Below are positions 1-9,045 of a stretch of DNA of 64,000 bases, piece by piece. The notes beneath the pieces were generated by a model. It saw nothing but the letters and a program-made list of their open reading frames with translations, did not search any database and was not told the DNA's origin. Every line of letters starts with the position of its first letter. Position 1 is the stretch's first letter. The position numbers and the translations under genes are program-made. Origin of the DNA: Psychrobacter sp. GP33 (GTDB lineage Bacteria > Pseudomonadota > Gammaproteobacteria > Pseudomonadales > Moraxellaceae); the NCBI RefSeq assembly GCF_014119005.1, contig NZ_JACGYX010000006.1, positions 1-64,000 on the forward strand, in the 5' to 3' direction.

Positions 1-5
1 AAAGT

Positions 6-45
6 AAAACCCCCCTCTGCGAAAGCAGAGGGGGGTTTTCTTTTG
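6..45. terminator. Rho-independent terminator
   Basis: A perfect 15-bp stem (6-20 with 25-39) is closed by a GAAA tetraloop and followed by a T-rich run on the plus strand. An A-rich run precedes it, so it could also work leftward. It probably ends a gene lying left of the window and isolates the nuclease gene that follows. Confidence 0.85.
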
Positions 46-57
46 GCTGCAGAATTC

Positions 58-86
58 TTGTTAATTGTGATTTTCATTGCTATATT
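58..86 (+). promoter_or_regulatory. Putative sigma-70 promoter of the Mrr-like nuclease gene
   Basis: TTGTTA at 58-63 (4/6 match to -35) and TATATT at 81-86 (5/6 match to -10) are separated by exactly 17 bases. The predicted transcript would start near 93 and reach the chosen ATG at 136 after about 43 bases. The pair lies just after the terminator at 6-45, consistent with a gene transcribed alone. Called by eye only. Confidence 0.5.
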
Positions 87-135
87 TTTAGGATAATAAA
101 TCGTTAGCTTCATATTATTAGGCGTGAGGATAGTT

Positions 136-945
136 ATGAGCAAAGAACCAAGCTGGTATGAGTTTCAAGAAGATATTAAAAAACATTTTGATTCGCTAGG
201 AGCTGATGCAGAGAGCAATGTTAGAGTTCAAGGTGTGCGAACTTGCCATGATATAGATGTACTCGTCAAAACTAGATTTCTTGGTGAAAATATTATTTGG
301 GTTGTTGAGGCGAAACATTGGAAGAGTAAAGTAACTAAGGCACAAGTACTAGTGCTGAGATCAATTGTAGACGACATAGGTGCAGACCGCGGTTTTATTA
401 TATCTGTAGAGGGGTTTCAAAGTGGCGCTTTTGAAGCAGCTAATAATACCAATGTAAAACTTAAAACCTTCGATGAATTAAAGATTGATACTAAACATTT
501 AATTGAAGCTGAGATTTTAAAAACATACTATAAACGTCTTTCAATTTTAGAAGATAGATATTGGTCACATTCTAAAAAATTGAGAATTGAATATGGGTTG
601 CGTCACCATACTGCAGACTACTCGATGCAATTTACTGGTCAGCAACTACTAACTATTGCGCGAATAGCTATTCTGGCAGCAGAAGAGCGAAACTATCCTA
701 TTGATTTGAATTCTTTTTTAGAGGAACAGAAGGGTGAGAAAGTTGCTCAGAACTTTCAACAGCTTTCGATGTGGCTGAACCTTAATTTAAATTATTTTGA
801 TGAAAAGCTACTGATTGCTGAGTTGGAAATGTATAAAAATGGTGATTATAAACCTAATACAGAATATAGAAATAGAGGCTATGAAAAATCTACTACCGAA
901 CTTATGGCTAACGCAATATATAATGCTAGAAAAGACCGTCGATAA
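136..945 (+). CDS. Mrr-like restriction endonuclease-fold protein
   Basis: A 269-residue protein whose N-terminal third looks like a PD-(D/E)xK nuclease domain of the Mrr/RE_Alpha type. Asp41 sits in the strand DIDVLV, and Glu58-Ala-Lys60 in VVEAKHWKSKV gives the E-x-K pair. Members of this fold cleave DNA, often methylated or foreign DNA. The C-terminal 150 residues are alpha-helical and I do not recognise them. An in-frame GTG exists at 124, but GAGGA at 126-130 lies 5 bases before the ATG at 136, so 136 is preferred. There is no methyltransferase, specificity subunit or other defence gene beside it, so it would be an orphan type IV-like enzyme or a nuclease with another role. The gene looks more AT-rich than parE downstream. 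Confidence 0.7.
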   Translation: MSKEPSWYEFQEDIKKHFDSLGADAESNVRVQGVRTCHDIDVLVKTRFLGENIIWVVEAKHWKSKVTKAQVLVLRSIVDDIGADRGFIISVEGFQSGAFEAANNTNVKLKTFDELKIDTKHLIEAEILKTYYKRLSILEDRYWSHSKKLRIEYGLRHHTADYSMQFTGQQLLTIARIAILAAEERNYPIDLNSFLEEQKGEKVAQNFQQLSMWLNLNLNYFDEKLLIAELEMYKNGDYKPNTEYRNRGYEKSTTELMANAIYNARKDRR

Positions 946-1244
946 AGTTAAAGCGAAATATATATAACGATCAAAGAGTAGATATCGTTACTTAACTTTA
1001 AATGAAAATTTTTACTCTTTAAAGCAATTCATCAATCTCAAGCACTTCATCAAAATCAAATCCCACCTATTCACTTTTAGACTGTCACATCTGCTTGATG
1101 CTCAGTTGATGTCCAAAAAAATGTTGCAAATACTGAATAATAATGTGCGATTTTAACGTTATTGTTTTTACCAACTCAATGCTATGCTGATTTTCTATTA
1201 TTTATATACAGCAATTATAACAACATCAATAAGTGAGATTATAC
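946..1244. other. Intergenic region without a recognisable gene
   Basis: About 300 AT-rich bases with no credible ORF. The 9-base arms TAAAGTTAA (943-951) and TTAACTTTA (992-1000) are complementary and enclose a second pair, AACGAT and ATCGTT. This could fold in the 3' end of the nuclease mRNA, but it has no clean T-run and I do not call it a terminator. Confidence 0.4.
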
Positions 1245-1901
1245 GTGAACGTTATTTATATTCATGGGCTAGATAGTGATGCTAACTCTACTAAAGGAAG
1301 GTTGTTAGAGGACTATTGCCATAAGTACCATTCTGATATCAAAGTATTACGCCCTGATTTGAATAAAAGACCTGACCAAGTTTTTAAGCAAATAGTGTCC
1401 TCAATCGAAGGCTTAAAGGTTCACAATACTATTAAAAATGAGCAGTGTGAACCTTCAAATACGGTATTGATAGGTAGTTCATTGGGTGGCTACTTTTCTA
1501 CTTTGATAAGTAATCATACAGGCTGCCCTGCGCTATTATTAAATCCTAGTATTCAACCACATATTACTTTACAGCGATTTGCTGAAGATTCGACGCTAAC
1601 TAATAATGTTAAAGAGGAAGGTTTGAGTAATCAGGTTATTCATTCAACAGTAGGTGGTTGGGATATTACCAATGTAGATTTACAATGGTTTGAGAAACAT
1701 CAATTATCAACTATTCATTATCCCAATAAAGTTACTGTGCTCATCAAAGATGGCGATGAGTTACTCGATTCTCAATTATCTGCCGAATTTTATAGACAGC
1801 AGGGAGCTAGGGTTGTATTACAAGCCGGTGGTAATCACAGGTTTAGTGATTTTGCTGAGCATTTACCGATGGTGATTGAGACTCTAAGGCAATTACAATA
1901 G
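1245..1901 (+). CDS. yqiA: YqiA-family esterase
   Basis: A small alpha/beta-hydrolase of the UPF0227/YqiA family; E. coli YqiA hydrolyses short acyl and palmitoyl-CoA esters in the cytoplasm. The family pattern is complete: YIHGLDSD near the N-terminus, nucleophile elbow GSSLGGY, acidic residue in DGDELLDSQ, and histidine in GGNHRFSDF. At about 218 residues it is slightly longer than the 193-residue E. coli protein. The upstream in-frame GTG at 1233 lies inside the AAGTGAGA Shine-Dalgarno sequence, so the GTG at 1245 is chosen; it places MNVIYIHG at the N-terminus as in the family. It precedes parE on the same strand, the order found in enterobacteria. Confidence 0.85.
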   Translation: MNVIYIHGLDSDANSTKGRLLEDYCHKYHSDIKVLRPDLNKRPDQVFKQIVSSIEGLKVHNTIKNEQCEPSNTVLIGSSLGGYFSTLISNHTGCPALLLNPSIQPHITLQRFAEDSTLTNNVKEEGLSNQVIHSTVGGWDITNVDLQWFEKHQLSTIHYPNKVTVLIKDGDELLDSQLSAEFYRQQGARVVLQAGGNHRFSDFAEHLPMVIETLRQLQ

Positions 1902-2002
1902 ATTAAAATAGCACCGAATATTTAATAATTATGTTAATTAGAATAGACGACATCATATGACGTAAGACGCTGCGTATTCAAACTAATGATACTAATTTTC
2001 GT

Positions 2003-2008
2003 TATAAT
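2003..2008 (+). promoter_or_regulatory. Possible -10 element upstream of parE
   Basis: A perfect TATAAT hexamer lies 43 bases before the parE start codon. No good -35 sits at 16-18 bases; the best candidate, TTCAAA at 1977, is 20 bases away. parE may therefore have its own promoter in addition to any readthrough from yqiA. Confidence 0.35.
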
Positions 2009-2050
2009 GGTTAGATATAATTAATTATTTTGAATACTAAAGGAAGCCGT

Positions 2051-3940
2051 GTGAGTCAATATAATGCGCAGTCGTTAGAAGTTTTAGAGGGGCTAGAGCC
2101 CGTTCGCCGTCGACCAGGCATGTATACCGATACGACGCGCCCCAATCATTTGGCGCAAGAAGTTATCGATAATTCGGTAGATGAGGCGTTAGCAGGTTTT
2201 GCTAAAACTATTAAAGTGCAGTTATATGCAGATGGTTCGCTATCGGTAGAAGACGATGGTCGTGGTATGCCAACGGATATGCATCCTGAGTTTGGGCAAA
2301 CGGGTATTGAGCTAATTTTGACTCGTTTGCATGCGGGTGGTAAATTTTCGACCTCGAATTATCAAGTATCTGGTGGGTTGCACGGGGTCGGTATTTCTGT
2401 TGTTAATGCGCTATCGACGCGAGTTGAAGTAACGGTTTGGCGTGAAGGCAGTCAGTTTGATATGGCGTTCGAAAATGGTGCACCAGTAACGGCATTAGAT
2501 GAGTCAGTCAGTTCAAATAAGCGTAAGCGCGGTACCAAGGTACGCTTTTGGGCAGACAGTCATTTTTTTGATACGCCTAAATTTAATATTAAACAGCTAA
2601 AGCACAATTTAAAAGCCAAAGCGGTATTAGCGGCAGGTCTGACAATTGAATTTATTGATGATATTAATAATGAAAAGGTCGTTTGGCAGTTTACCGATGG
2701 CGTGGTTGAATATCTAACCGAACAGTTAGATGGGTTAGAGACACTACCACCTCAACCATTTTATTACCATTATGAAGCAAAAGATGGTGAACGCGCGGCA
2801 ATTACCTTTGCACTCTCTTGGCTACCGGAAGGTGGTACTCCCATTCAAGAAAGCTATGTCAATTTGATTCCTACGGCGCAAGGCGGCACCCATGTGAATG
2901 GCTTGCGTACCGGTATTTTAGAAGCGTTACGGGAATTTTGTGACATTCATAATTTACTGCCCCGCAGTGTGAAACTAACAGCAGAAGATGTTTGGGATGG
3001 GGTAAATTATATTCTGTCCTTAAGGTTCTCAGAGCCACAGTTTTCAGGACAAACGAAAGAGCGCTTATCGAGCCGTGAAGCTGCAGGAGCCGTACAAACG
3101 TTAGCAAAAGATGCGTTTAGTTTATGGCTGAATAAACATGCAGAATTGGGCGCGCAGATAGCGGAACTTGCTATTAATAAAGCGGGCAGTCGCCTTAAAT
3201 CTGCGAAAAAAGTAGCCCGAAAAAAAATCACTCAAGGTCCAGCTTTACCTGGGAAATTGGCAGATTGCCGCGGTGATTTGCGCGATGGTGCTGAGTTATT
3301 TTTGGTAGAAGGCGACTCAGCAGGGGGCAGTGCCAAGCAAGCGCGCGACCGTCATTATCAGGCGATACTACCTTTACGAGGGAAGATTTTAAATACTTGG
3401 GAAGTCTCGTCAGATACCGTATTATCCAGTCAGGAAATTCACGATATTGCGATTGCCATTGGCGTTGATCCTGCCTCGTCGGACTTGTCTGAGCTGCGCT
3501 ATGATAAGGTTTGTATTTTAGCGGATGCTGATTCTGATGGTCTGCACATTGCCACTTTGATTTGCGCGTTATTTGTGAAGCATTTTCCCGCATTGGTTGA
3601 AGCGGGACATCTGTTTGTCGCCATGCCGCCGCTGTATCGTGTTGATATCGGTCGCGAGGTTCATTATGCATTGGATGAACCGGAACTTACTCATATTCTG
3701 GCTGGTATCACGGGGAATAAAAAAGCACAAATTACCCGTTTTAAAGGGCTTGGCGAGATGAGTGCTGAACAGTTGCGCGAAACAACGATGAATCGCGATA
3801 CGCGTCGTCTAGTGCAATTGGATATGGATGACATGGTATTAACAAATAGTGTGATGGACATGCTACTGGCGAAGAAACGAGCAGGGGATCGTAAGCTGTG
3901 GCTTGAGCAAACAGGTAATTTGGCAGATATCGTACTATAG
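2051..3940 (+). CDS. parE: DNA topoisomerase IV subunit B
   Basis: ParE is the ATPase subunit of topoisomerase IV, which with ParC decatenates daughter chromosomes. The protein aligns along its whole length with E. coli ParE: GHKL ATPase signatures (DNSVDEALAG, DDGRGMP, GGLHGVGISVVNAL), the transducer domain, then the TOPRIM domain with EGDSAGGSA (Glu420) and DADSDG (Asp492/494/496) for Mg binding, ending with RFKGLGEM and MLLAKKR. The 629-residue length is typical and RRPGMYTDTTRPNH favours ParE over GyrB. A TTG at 2030 is in frame, but AAAGGAAG directly precedes the GTG at 2051, which also matches the family N-terminus. parC is not in the window. Confidence 0.97.
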   Translation: MSQYNAQSLEVLEGLEPVRRRPGMYTDTTRPNHLAQEVIDNSVDEALAGFAKTIKVQLYADGSLSVEDDGRGMPTDMHPEFGQTGIELILTRLHAGGKFSTSNYQVSGGLHGVGISVVNALSTRVEVTVWREGSQFDMAFENGAPVTALDESVSSNKRKRGTKVRFWADSHFFDTPKFNIKQLKHNLKAKAVLAAGLTIEFIDDINNEKVVWQFTDGVVEYLTEQLDGLETLPPQPFYYHYEAKDGERAAITFALSWLPEGGTPIQESYVNLIPTAQGGTHVNGLRTGILEALREFCDIHNLLPRSVKLTAEDVWDGVNYILSLRFSEPQFSGQTKERLSSREAAGAVQTLAKDAFSLWLNKHAELGAQIAELAINKAGSRLKSAKKVARKKITQGPALPGKLADCRGDLRDGAELFLVEGDSAGGSAKQARDRHYQAILPLRGKILNTWEVSSDTVLSSQEIHDIAIAIGVDPASSDLSELRYDKVCILADADSDGLHIATLICALFVKHFPALVEAGHLFVAMPPLYRVDIGREVHYALDEPELTHILAGITGNKKAQITRFKGLGEMSAEQLRETTMNRDTRRLVQLDMDDMVLTNSVMDMLLAKKRAGDRKLWLEQTGNLADIVL

Positions 3941-4102
3941 TTTTTATTACGCTACAATGCGCTTTTACTTGGTAATTTTATAGTAATGCTTATTTAATAT
4001 ATTGGTAGTATTGCTATTATAAAGCTATGCTGTTTGTTCTGGAATACCACCACTACAATATCTATTTATACTGATTTTTCTAATGTGAGGGCGCTGTTTA
4101 TC

Positions 4103-4798
4103 ATGCCGATGTCATCAAAATTATCTGAGTTACGCTCGTTGTCTACCGTGTTTCCGAGAACAAAGTTGCCTAGATTAACTCGGAATGATTTAGGTCGCTC
4201 CATACCAAGACGTGGTGGAAAGATAACGCCCGTCATTGCCGCTTATTTGCTAAAAATAGCGGGTTGGCGTACGGTTGGATATATACCAGACATTCCACAA
4301 GCTGTTGTGTTGGCGTTGCCGCATACGTCGAATATCGATGGTGTTTACGCTATTCCTAGCCTATTTGCCTTAGATTTAAAAATCAGTATTATGGGTAAAC
4401 ATACACTATTTAAAGTGCCAGTTTTAGCTCAGCTATTACGATGGATAGGGATCATTCCTATTGATCGCGGTAATAAAGGTTCTGTCTTACAAGCTAGTAT
4501 TGACAAGTTTAAGATGGGTGAACCATTATTTCTCGGACTGTCTCCAGAAGGCACCCGAAAATACACTGAAAAGTGGAAAACGGGCTTTTATTATTTGGCA
4601 TTGGAGGCGAACGTGCCGATATTGCCCGTTGCGCTAGATTATAAAACCAAAGAGATTCGCTTTTTATCGCTTATATATCCAACTGGTGATATTGAAGCAG
4701 ATTTACCCAAAATCTATAATCAGTATTATGGGGTGATACCGCGCCATCCTGAGCGTTTGTCGCAGCCACTACAGGATGTAAATAACGCTGCACATTAA
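4103..4798 (+). CDS. PlsC-like 1-acylglycerol-3-phosphate acyltransferase family protein
   Basis: A PlsC-superfamily acyltransferase, expected at the inner-membrane face and to transfer an acyl chain to a lysophospholipid or related alcohol. The catalytic HxxxxD block is HTSNID and the second block is SPEGTRKYTEKWKTGF, followed by the P-V-A-L-D-Y strand. At 231 residues it is short and belongs to the compact class rather than E. coli PlsC; the acceptor is unknown. A TTG at 4034 would add 23 residues without family support, whereas ATG 4103 (or 4109) follows GAGGG at 4087. It lies about 160 bases after parE and converges on the SDR gene. Confidence 0.8.
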   Translation: MPMSSKLSELRSLSTVFPRTKLPRLTRNDLGRSIPRRGGKITPVIAAYLLKIAGWRTVGYIPDIPQAVVLALPHTSNIDGVYAIPSLFALDLKISIMGKHTLFKVPVLAQLLRWIGIIPIDRGNKGSVLQASIDKFKMGEPLFLGLSPEGTRKYTEKWKTGFYYLALEANVPILPVALDYKTKEIRFLSLIYPTGDIEADLPKIYNQYYGVIPRHPERLSQPLQDVNNAAH

Positions 4799-4857
4799 TA
4801 GATTTTTTCTTGATAAGGTAGTAAATTTATCTCTTACCTGAATAATTAAATTAATTT

Positions 4858-5640
4858 TTAAAATCTGGGCTGACCGTTAGAGGCGCTTACTCCGCCATCG
4901 ACCGGTAGATTAACCCCAGTAATCATCGCAGCTTCATCACTTGCTAAAAATGTAATGGCAGCAGCGACCTCTTCAGGCGTTGCAAAACGTCCCATCGGAC
5001 AACGCTCTATAAATTTATCCGTTTTAATCGCATCCTGTTGAATCGTACTGGTCATATTTGTTTTTGTGACACTTGGATTCACAGCATTGATGCGTACGCC
5101 ATCAGCGCCGTGATCTAATGCCAATGTTCGGGTTAAGTTACTGAAGCCAGCTTTGGCGGCATTGTAAGCTGCCATGTTCCAATCACCGCCCATGCCCGAG
5201 AGTGAAGAGACGTTAACAATATTACCTTTACTGGCAATCAGGTGCGGCATGGCTGTCTGACAAACATAAAAAGTACCGTTTAAGTTAACATCGATTGCAG
5301 TCTTCCAATCTTCGGCAGTCAGTTCGGTAATTTTGCCTTGTACAGCTTTACCTGCATTATTAACTAAAATATCAATTTTATCGAACTTATCTATCACAAG
5401 CTTAATCATCTCTTTTACTTGGGTCTGAATACTGACATCGCAAACGACAACGAGATAGTTATCTGTATGAATCCAGGTGCGGTCATGTGGAAACGCGCGA
5501 GCCGTTTCTTCAAGCGTTTGCGCCGTACGCCCGACTAATACTACATTTGCGCCTTCGCGAGCAAAGCGAATAGCGGTTGCTCGACCAATTCCAGAACCTG
5601 CACCCGTCACAATGACGGTTTTTTCTTTAAAGCGTTTCAT
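4858..5640 (-). CDS. SDR family oxidoreductase
   Basis: A 260-residue classical short-chain dehydrogenase/reductase, cytoplasmic and NAD(P)-dependent. Visible motifs are the Rossmann TGAGSGIG (12-19), NNAG (94-97), catalytic Ser146 in NVSSLSG, and Tyr159-x3-Lys163 in YNAAK. The C-terminal region has the usual [10 protein letters not shown] and PVDGG elements. Arg38 after the second strand hints at NADP preference, though this is weak. The substrate cannot be read from sequence; many homologues are annotated as 3-oxoacyl-ACP reductase or glucose dehydrogenase only by family. The ATG follows AAGGACAG on the minus strand. It stands alone and converges on the acyltransferase. Confidence 0.85.
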   Translation of the reverse strand: MKRFKEKTVIVTGAGSGIGRATAIRFAREGANVVLVGRTAQTLEETARAFPHDRTWIHTDNYLVVVCDVSIQTQVKEMIKLVIDKFDKIDILVNNAGKAVQGKITELTAEDWKTAIDVNLNGTFYVCQTAMPHLIASKGNIVNVSSLSGMGGDWNMAAYNAAKAGFSNLTRTLALDHGADGVRINAVNPSVTKTNMTSTIQQDAIKTDKFIERCPMGRFATPEEVAAAITFLASDEAAMITGVNLPVDGGVSASNGQPRF

Positions 5641-5824
5641 GACATTCTGTCCTTGTTATTAACTGATTGGGAAAGGCATTAATTTATCATAGCAAGTCAC
5701 TGGTGTGAAAGCGATCGCTAAGCAATACGATTTTATCGTCTTTTCTTATTTGAAAACCTCTAGCTTAATACTAAATATATGCCATATTCAGAGCTAAAAA
5801 ATTATTTCTCTAAATAATATCAAT

Positions 5825-5854
5825 AAAAAAGACAGCCTAAGCTGTCTTTTTTTT
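5825..5854 (-). terminator. Terminator of the mechanosensitive-channel-like gene
   Basis: The hairpin AAAAGACAGC / GCTGTCTTTT with loop CTAA lies 25 bases beyond the stop codon of the minus-strand gene at 5879. On that strand the stem is followed by a T-run. Confidence 0.8.
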
Positions 5855-5878
5855 ATTACGGAAAATCATTGACCTTAA

Positions 5879-7582
5879 TTATTCAATATCATTATCAGTT
5901 AATTTGCCATACTGATTAGTCGAAGTCGTATCTACGATATCGGTAGTTGGAGCATTCGGCGTTGTACCTGTTACGGTAGTACTTGCTGCTCCAGTGCTAG
6001 TTACTCCAACATTCGTTGCTGTAGTACCTGTTGATACTGTATTTGGCGTCGCAGCACGAACAGCGTCAGCGACTTTGTCTGTAGTGTTAGACGTAGTCTT
6101 AGTATGACGTGTGGTATGGACTTTCATACCAGTACGCTCTTCATCCATCTTGTCCTGCATTTTACGTAAGAAGCGAGCTGCTGCTTCTTGACCGCCAAGA
6201 CCGAAAGATAGAGCAAATGCAACCGCAACCGCACCTAATGTTAGACCAAATGCTAGGTTAACAATAGAGTCTGCAATACCCATGGCTTTTAGACCCATGG
6301 CTAGCACTAAGCCCATGATCAATACGCGTACGATATTGGCTAGAAACTGTGAACCTTTCTCAGAGCGTTCGACAACACCGGCAATAATATTGGCAAGCCA
6401 AAAGCCGATAAACAGAATAATCGCACCCAGAATAATGTTAGCACCAAAGGCGATAAACATTGTGATGATGCCTGAGATAGGCTCAAAACCAAGCAAGTCA
6501 GCTGCTGCGATAGCAGCAAATAACATAGCAAAGAAAATAATCGCATAACCGACTAAGTCAGAGATTCTCTTATTGCCCATGGTTTCTTGCAAACCTACTT
6601 TCGCAGGTAACTGATTGATTTCAGTGTTTTCGATTAAACCTTTGATAATATTAGCAACCATACGTACCACATAATAAGTCACAATCAAGATCGCTGCTGC
6701 CATAAAGATATTTGGCAAGGCTTCCATGATTTTATTTAACATATTAGTTGCAGGACGTGCAATCACTTCGATTTTTAGAGCGTTTAAAGCAGCGATAATC
6801 GTTGGAATAATCACTACTAAAAATGCTAAAGAACCGGCGATATTTGGCAAACTGTTCTGTTCACTTAAGCCAGCTTTTGATGCAAGCTCTTGTACATTAA
6901 AGGTTGATACAAGGTTGGTCACGATGCCACGTACGACTTTGGCGATGATATAACCCACCACGAAAACCACACCAGCAATCAGGATATTCGGAATAAAGCT
7001 GAAGATTTTGTCAACCATATTGGTTAAAGGAGCAAATAAACCGTCTAGCTCTAATTGACCAAGAACCATAGTAAGAACAACCAATAAAATAAACCAGTAA
7101 ACCATATCAGCGATGGTGCTGCTCATAGGCTTAACGCCAGCTTGGGCGCTTAAACGCTCATCCATATTAGTTTTTGAAAGTGCAGCATTTATTGCAGTGC
7201 GTGCAACTGTGGCAATAACCCAACCCAGTACACCAACGGCAATCGCGCCAATGAGGTTCGGAATAAATGCCAATACTTGATTTACCATGTTGGCAAATGG
7301 AGCGGAGATCGAGTTTAGGTTAAGTTGGCTTAGCGCGCCTGAGATGGCGATAATAAAGATAAACCAGAAAACAATCTTAGAGATAATGCCTTCTAAATCG
7401 TAAGTTTTGCCAGTAGTTGAATTCATACGTTGGTTAACGTTAAGTTTAGCAAGGACATTGCGCACTAATGCAGCAATTCCTAAAGCGACCAGCCAACCAA
7501 TGATAAAAATCAAAATGGCGCCAATAATAGACCCTATGGGTCCACCAAGATAACCGTTGAAAGATGTGTATGCTGGGTTCAT
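5879..7582 (-). CDS. Mechanosensitive ion channel-like protein with repeated conserved TM-helix units
   Basis: A 567-residue, strongly hydrophobic inner-membrane protein built from repeated units of the Pfam 'conserved TM helix' type, as in CmpX-like and small-conductance mechanosensitive channel relatives. At least four copies of a pattern [AFxPN]-(I/L)-hydrophobic-G-hydrophobic are visible: FIPNLIGAIAVGVLGW, FIPNILIAGVVFVVGY, ALPNIFMAAAILIVTY and FGANIILGAIILFIGF. They alternate with soluble segments that mention Asn/Ala-Gly turns. Near residue 450 a Gly/Ala-rich helix (LTLGAVAVAFALSFGLGG) resembles a pore helix. The last 75 residues are a Thr/Ala/Val-rich, probably disordered tail. An excellent AAAAGGAGGTC ribosome-binding site precedes the ATG. 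Channel activity is inferred from the family, not demonstrated. Confidence 0.75.
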   Translation of the reverse strand: MNPAYTSFNGYLGGPIGSIIGAILIFIIGWLVALGIAALVRNVLAKLNVNQRMNSTTGKTYDLEGIISKIVFWFIFIIAISGALSQLNLNSISAPFANMVNQVLAFIPNLIGAIAVGVLGWVIATVARTAINAALSKTNMDERLSAQAGVKPMSSTIADMVYWFILLVVLTMVLGQLELDGLFAPLTNMVDKIFSFIPNILIAGVVFVVGYIIAKVVRGIVTNLVSTFNVQELASKAGLSEQNSLPNIAGSLAFLVVIIPTIIAALNALKIEVIARPATNMLNKIMEALPNIFMAAAILIVTYYVVRMVANIIKGLIENTEINQLPAKVGLQETMGNKRISDLVGYAIIFFAMLFAAIAAADLLGFEPISGIITMFIAFGANIILGAIILFIGFWLANIIAGVVERSEKGSQFLANIVRVLIMGLVLAMGLKAMGIADSIVNLAFGLTLGAVAVAFALSFGLGGQEAAARFLRKMQDKMDEERTGMKVHTTRHTKTTSNTTDKVADAVRAATPNTVSTGTTATNVGVTSTGAASTTVTGTTPNAPTTDIVDTTSTNQYGKLTDNDIE

Positions 7583-7687
7583 CCCGACCTCCTTTTAAGT
7601 ATGATATAAGTATTATAATTTTAAGGTTCATAAGCTGATGTTAAGCTTTAAAAAAAACTAAAGCGTTACTCTTTTTATGACACTCAT

Positions 7688-7705
7688 TAATAGTGATCAC
7701 TATTA
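7688..7705. promoter_or_regulatory. 18-bp perfect palindrome in a divergent intergenic region
   Basis: TAATAGTGATCACTATTA is a perfect palindrome about 106 bases upstream of the channel-like gene (minus strand) and about 420 bases before the FKBP gene (plus strand). Such dyads are typical of operators for dimeric repressors. The remaining 7583-8126 interval is very AT-rich and holds no credible ORF. Confidence 0.45.
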
Positions 7706-8126
7706 TTAGTATTGTTGTTGTCGTTAAAATTGTTCATATACACAGTAAAAAAATATATATAAATATTATGGGATAAACATTTATTGTTAATTGAGCGATA
7801 AATAAAATAGCACTACCGCAACAATTATCTTTTAATACAAAATTTAACTGTGCACTATAAAAACTAACTGTCCATGATAAAAAACATACCTTTGGTTACT
7901 TATCATCTTAGCTGATATAGTGAAACGGTTAAAGACAGAAAGCTTAACTTCTTACTATAATTGTGTGATAAGTTGTTATTTTCGTGGTCATTATTAACAG
8001 AGATTATACATTAGCCCGATAATTTCATCGCAGACGTGGTTCCTAAAACTAAGATTTGCTATTATGGTGCGCAGGCAATCCTCTGCCACTATTTTGATAA
8101 TGTGTTTGATAATTCGAGAAAACTTT

Positions 8127-8864
8127 ATGAAAAAAATGACTACCTTGACGATCACGGCATTGACCAGTGCGATGTTACTAGTAACTGGCTGTAGTACCAA
8201 TAACGGTAATAAAGAAACGGCTGCTAAAAGTGTAGCAGTGACTGAGCAAAGTCCAGCTGCTGAAAAAGTCGGTTATAGCTTGGGCTTTATGATGGCTGAA
8301 GGCAATAAAGATGCCGTCAAGGATTTGAATTTAGATAAGTTTGAAAAAGGTTTTCGTGATGGTTATGAAGGCAAAGAGCCAGCATTGACCCAAGAGCAAA
8401 TGCAAGAAGTATTAATGACGTATCAAAAAGAACAGGAAGAAAGTTTCGTGAAAGAGATGCAAACTAAAGCTGGTGAAAATAAAACCAAAGGCGCAACTTA
8501 CTTAGCAGAAAATGGCAAGAAAGCAGGCGTGACCACGACGAAATCAGGCTTACAATACAAAGTATTGAAAGCTGGCACAGGCAAAGCACCAAAGGCAACT
8601 GATGTGGTTGAAGTCAACTATGAAGGCAAGTTACTTGATGGTACAGTATTTGATAGCTCGTATGAGCGCGGTGAGCCAATTGAATTCCCATTAAACCAAG
8701 TAATCGCTGGTTGGACGGAAGGCTTACAGTTGATGAAAGAGGGTGGTAAATACGAGTTCTATATCCCATCAGACTTAGCCTATGGCGAAGCGGGTAACTC
8801 AGGTATCGAGCCTAACAGCACCCTTATCTTTACCGTTGAATTGCTGAAAGTAAAAGCGAAATAA
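8127..8864 (+). CDS. FKBP-type peptidyl-prolyl cis-trans isomerase, lipoprotein (FkpA/Mip-like)
   Basis: A 245-residue periplasmic folding catalyst of the FkpA/Mip architecture. It has a lipoprotein signal with lipobox LVTGC (Cys22), an N-terminal helical dimerisation domain (about 40-125; GYSLGFMMAEG, VLMTYQKEQEE), and a C-terminal FKBP domain (about 140-245) with VEVNYEGKLLDGTVFDSSYERGEP, VIAGWTEGLQLM and YGEAGNSGIEPNSTLIF in order. It should isomerise prolyl bonds in envelope proteins, anchored to a membrane. The frame is open back to 8064, but only the Met at 8127 gives the lipoprotein signal. A shared terminator follows at 8948. Confidence 0.92.
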   Translation: MKKMTTLTITALTSAMLLVTGCSTNNGNKETAAKSVAVTEQSPAAEKVGYSLGFMMAEGNKDAVKDLNLDKFEKGFRDGYEGKEPALTQEQMQEVLMTYQKEQEESFVKEMQTKAGENKTKGATYLAENGKKAGVTTTKSGLQYKVLKAGTGKAPKATDVVEVNYEGKLLDGTVFDSSYERGEPIEFPLNQVIAGWTEGLQLMKEGGKYEFYIPSDLAYGEAGNSGIEPNSTLIFTVELLKVKAK

Positions 8865-8947
8865 TATGCTTTTGATAATAGGCTGATTTTTTAACTATTT
8901 ATAAAGGTAAAAAGTAGCCTAGCATTTATAGATTAGTATTCACTAAT

Positions 8948-8982
8948 AAAAAGCCCTCATATTGATGTATGAGGGCTTTTTT
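8948..8982. terminator. Bidirectional terminator between the FKBP gene and argA
   Basis: The stem AAAAAGCCCTCAT / ATGAGGGCTTTTT with an 8-base loop has an A-run on the left and a T-run on the right, so it can end the FKBP transcript rightward and the argA transcript leftward. Confidence 0.85.
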
Positions 8983-9045
8983 GGATAAGGATTTTTGCTT
9001 TCGCATTAGCAACGATAATCATTGTTAAAGATTATATGCTCTAGG

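Noticed and set aside
6282..6953. Plus-strand ORFs opposite the channel-like gene
   Set aside because: They are antisense shadows of a repetitive hydrophobic protein; the minus-strand frame has a strong ribosome-binding site, family repeats and its own terminator.
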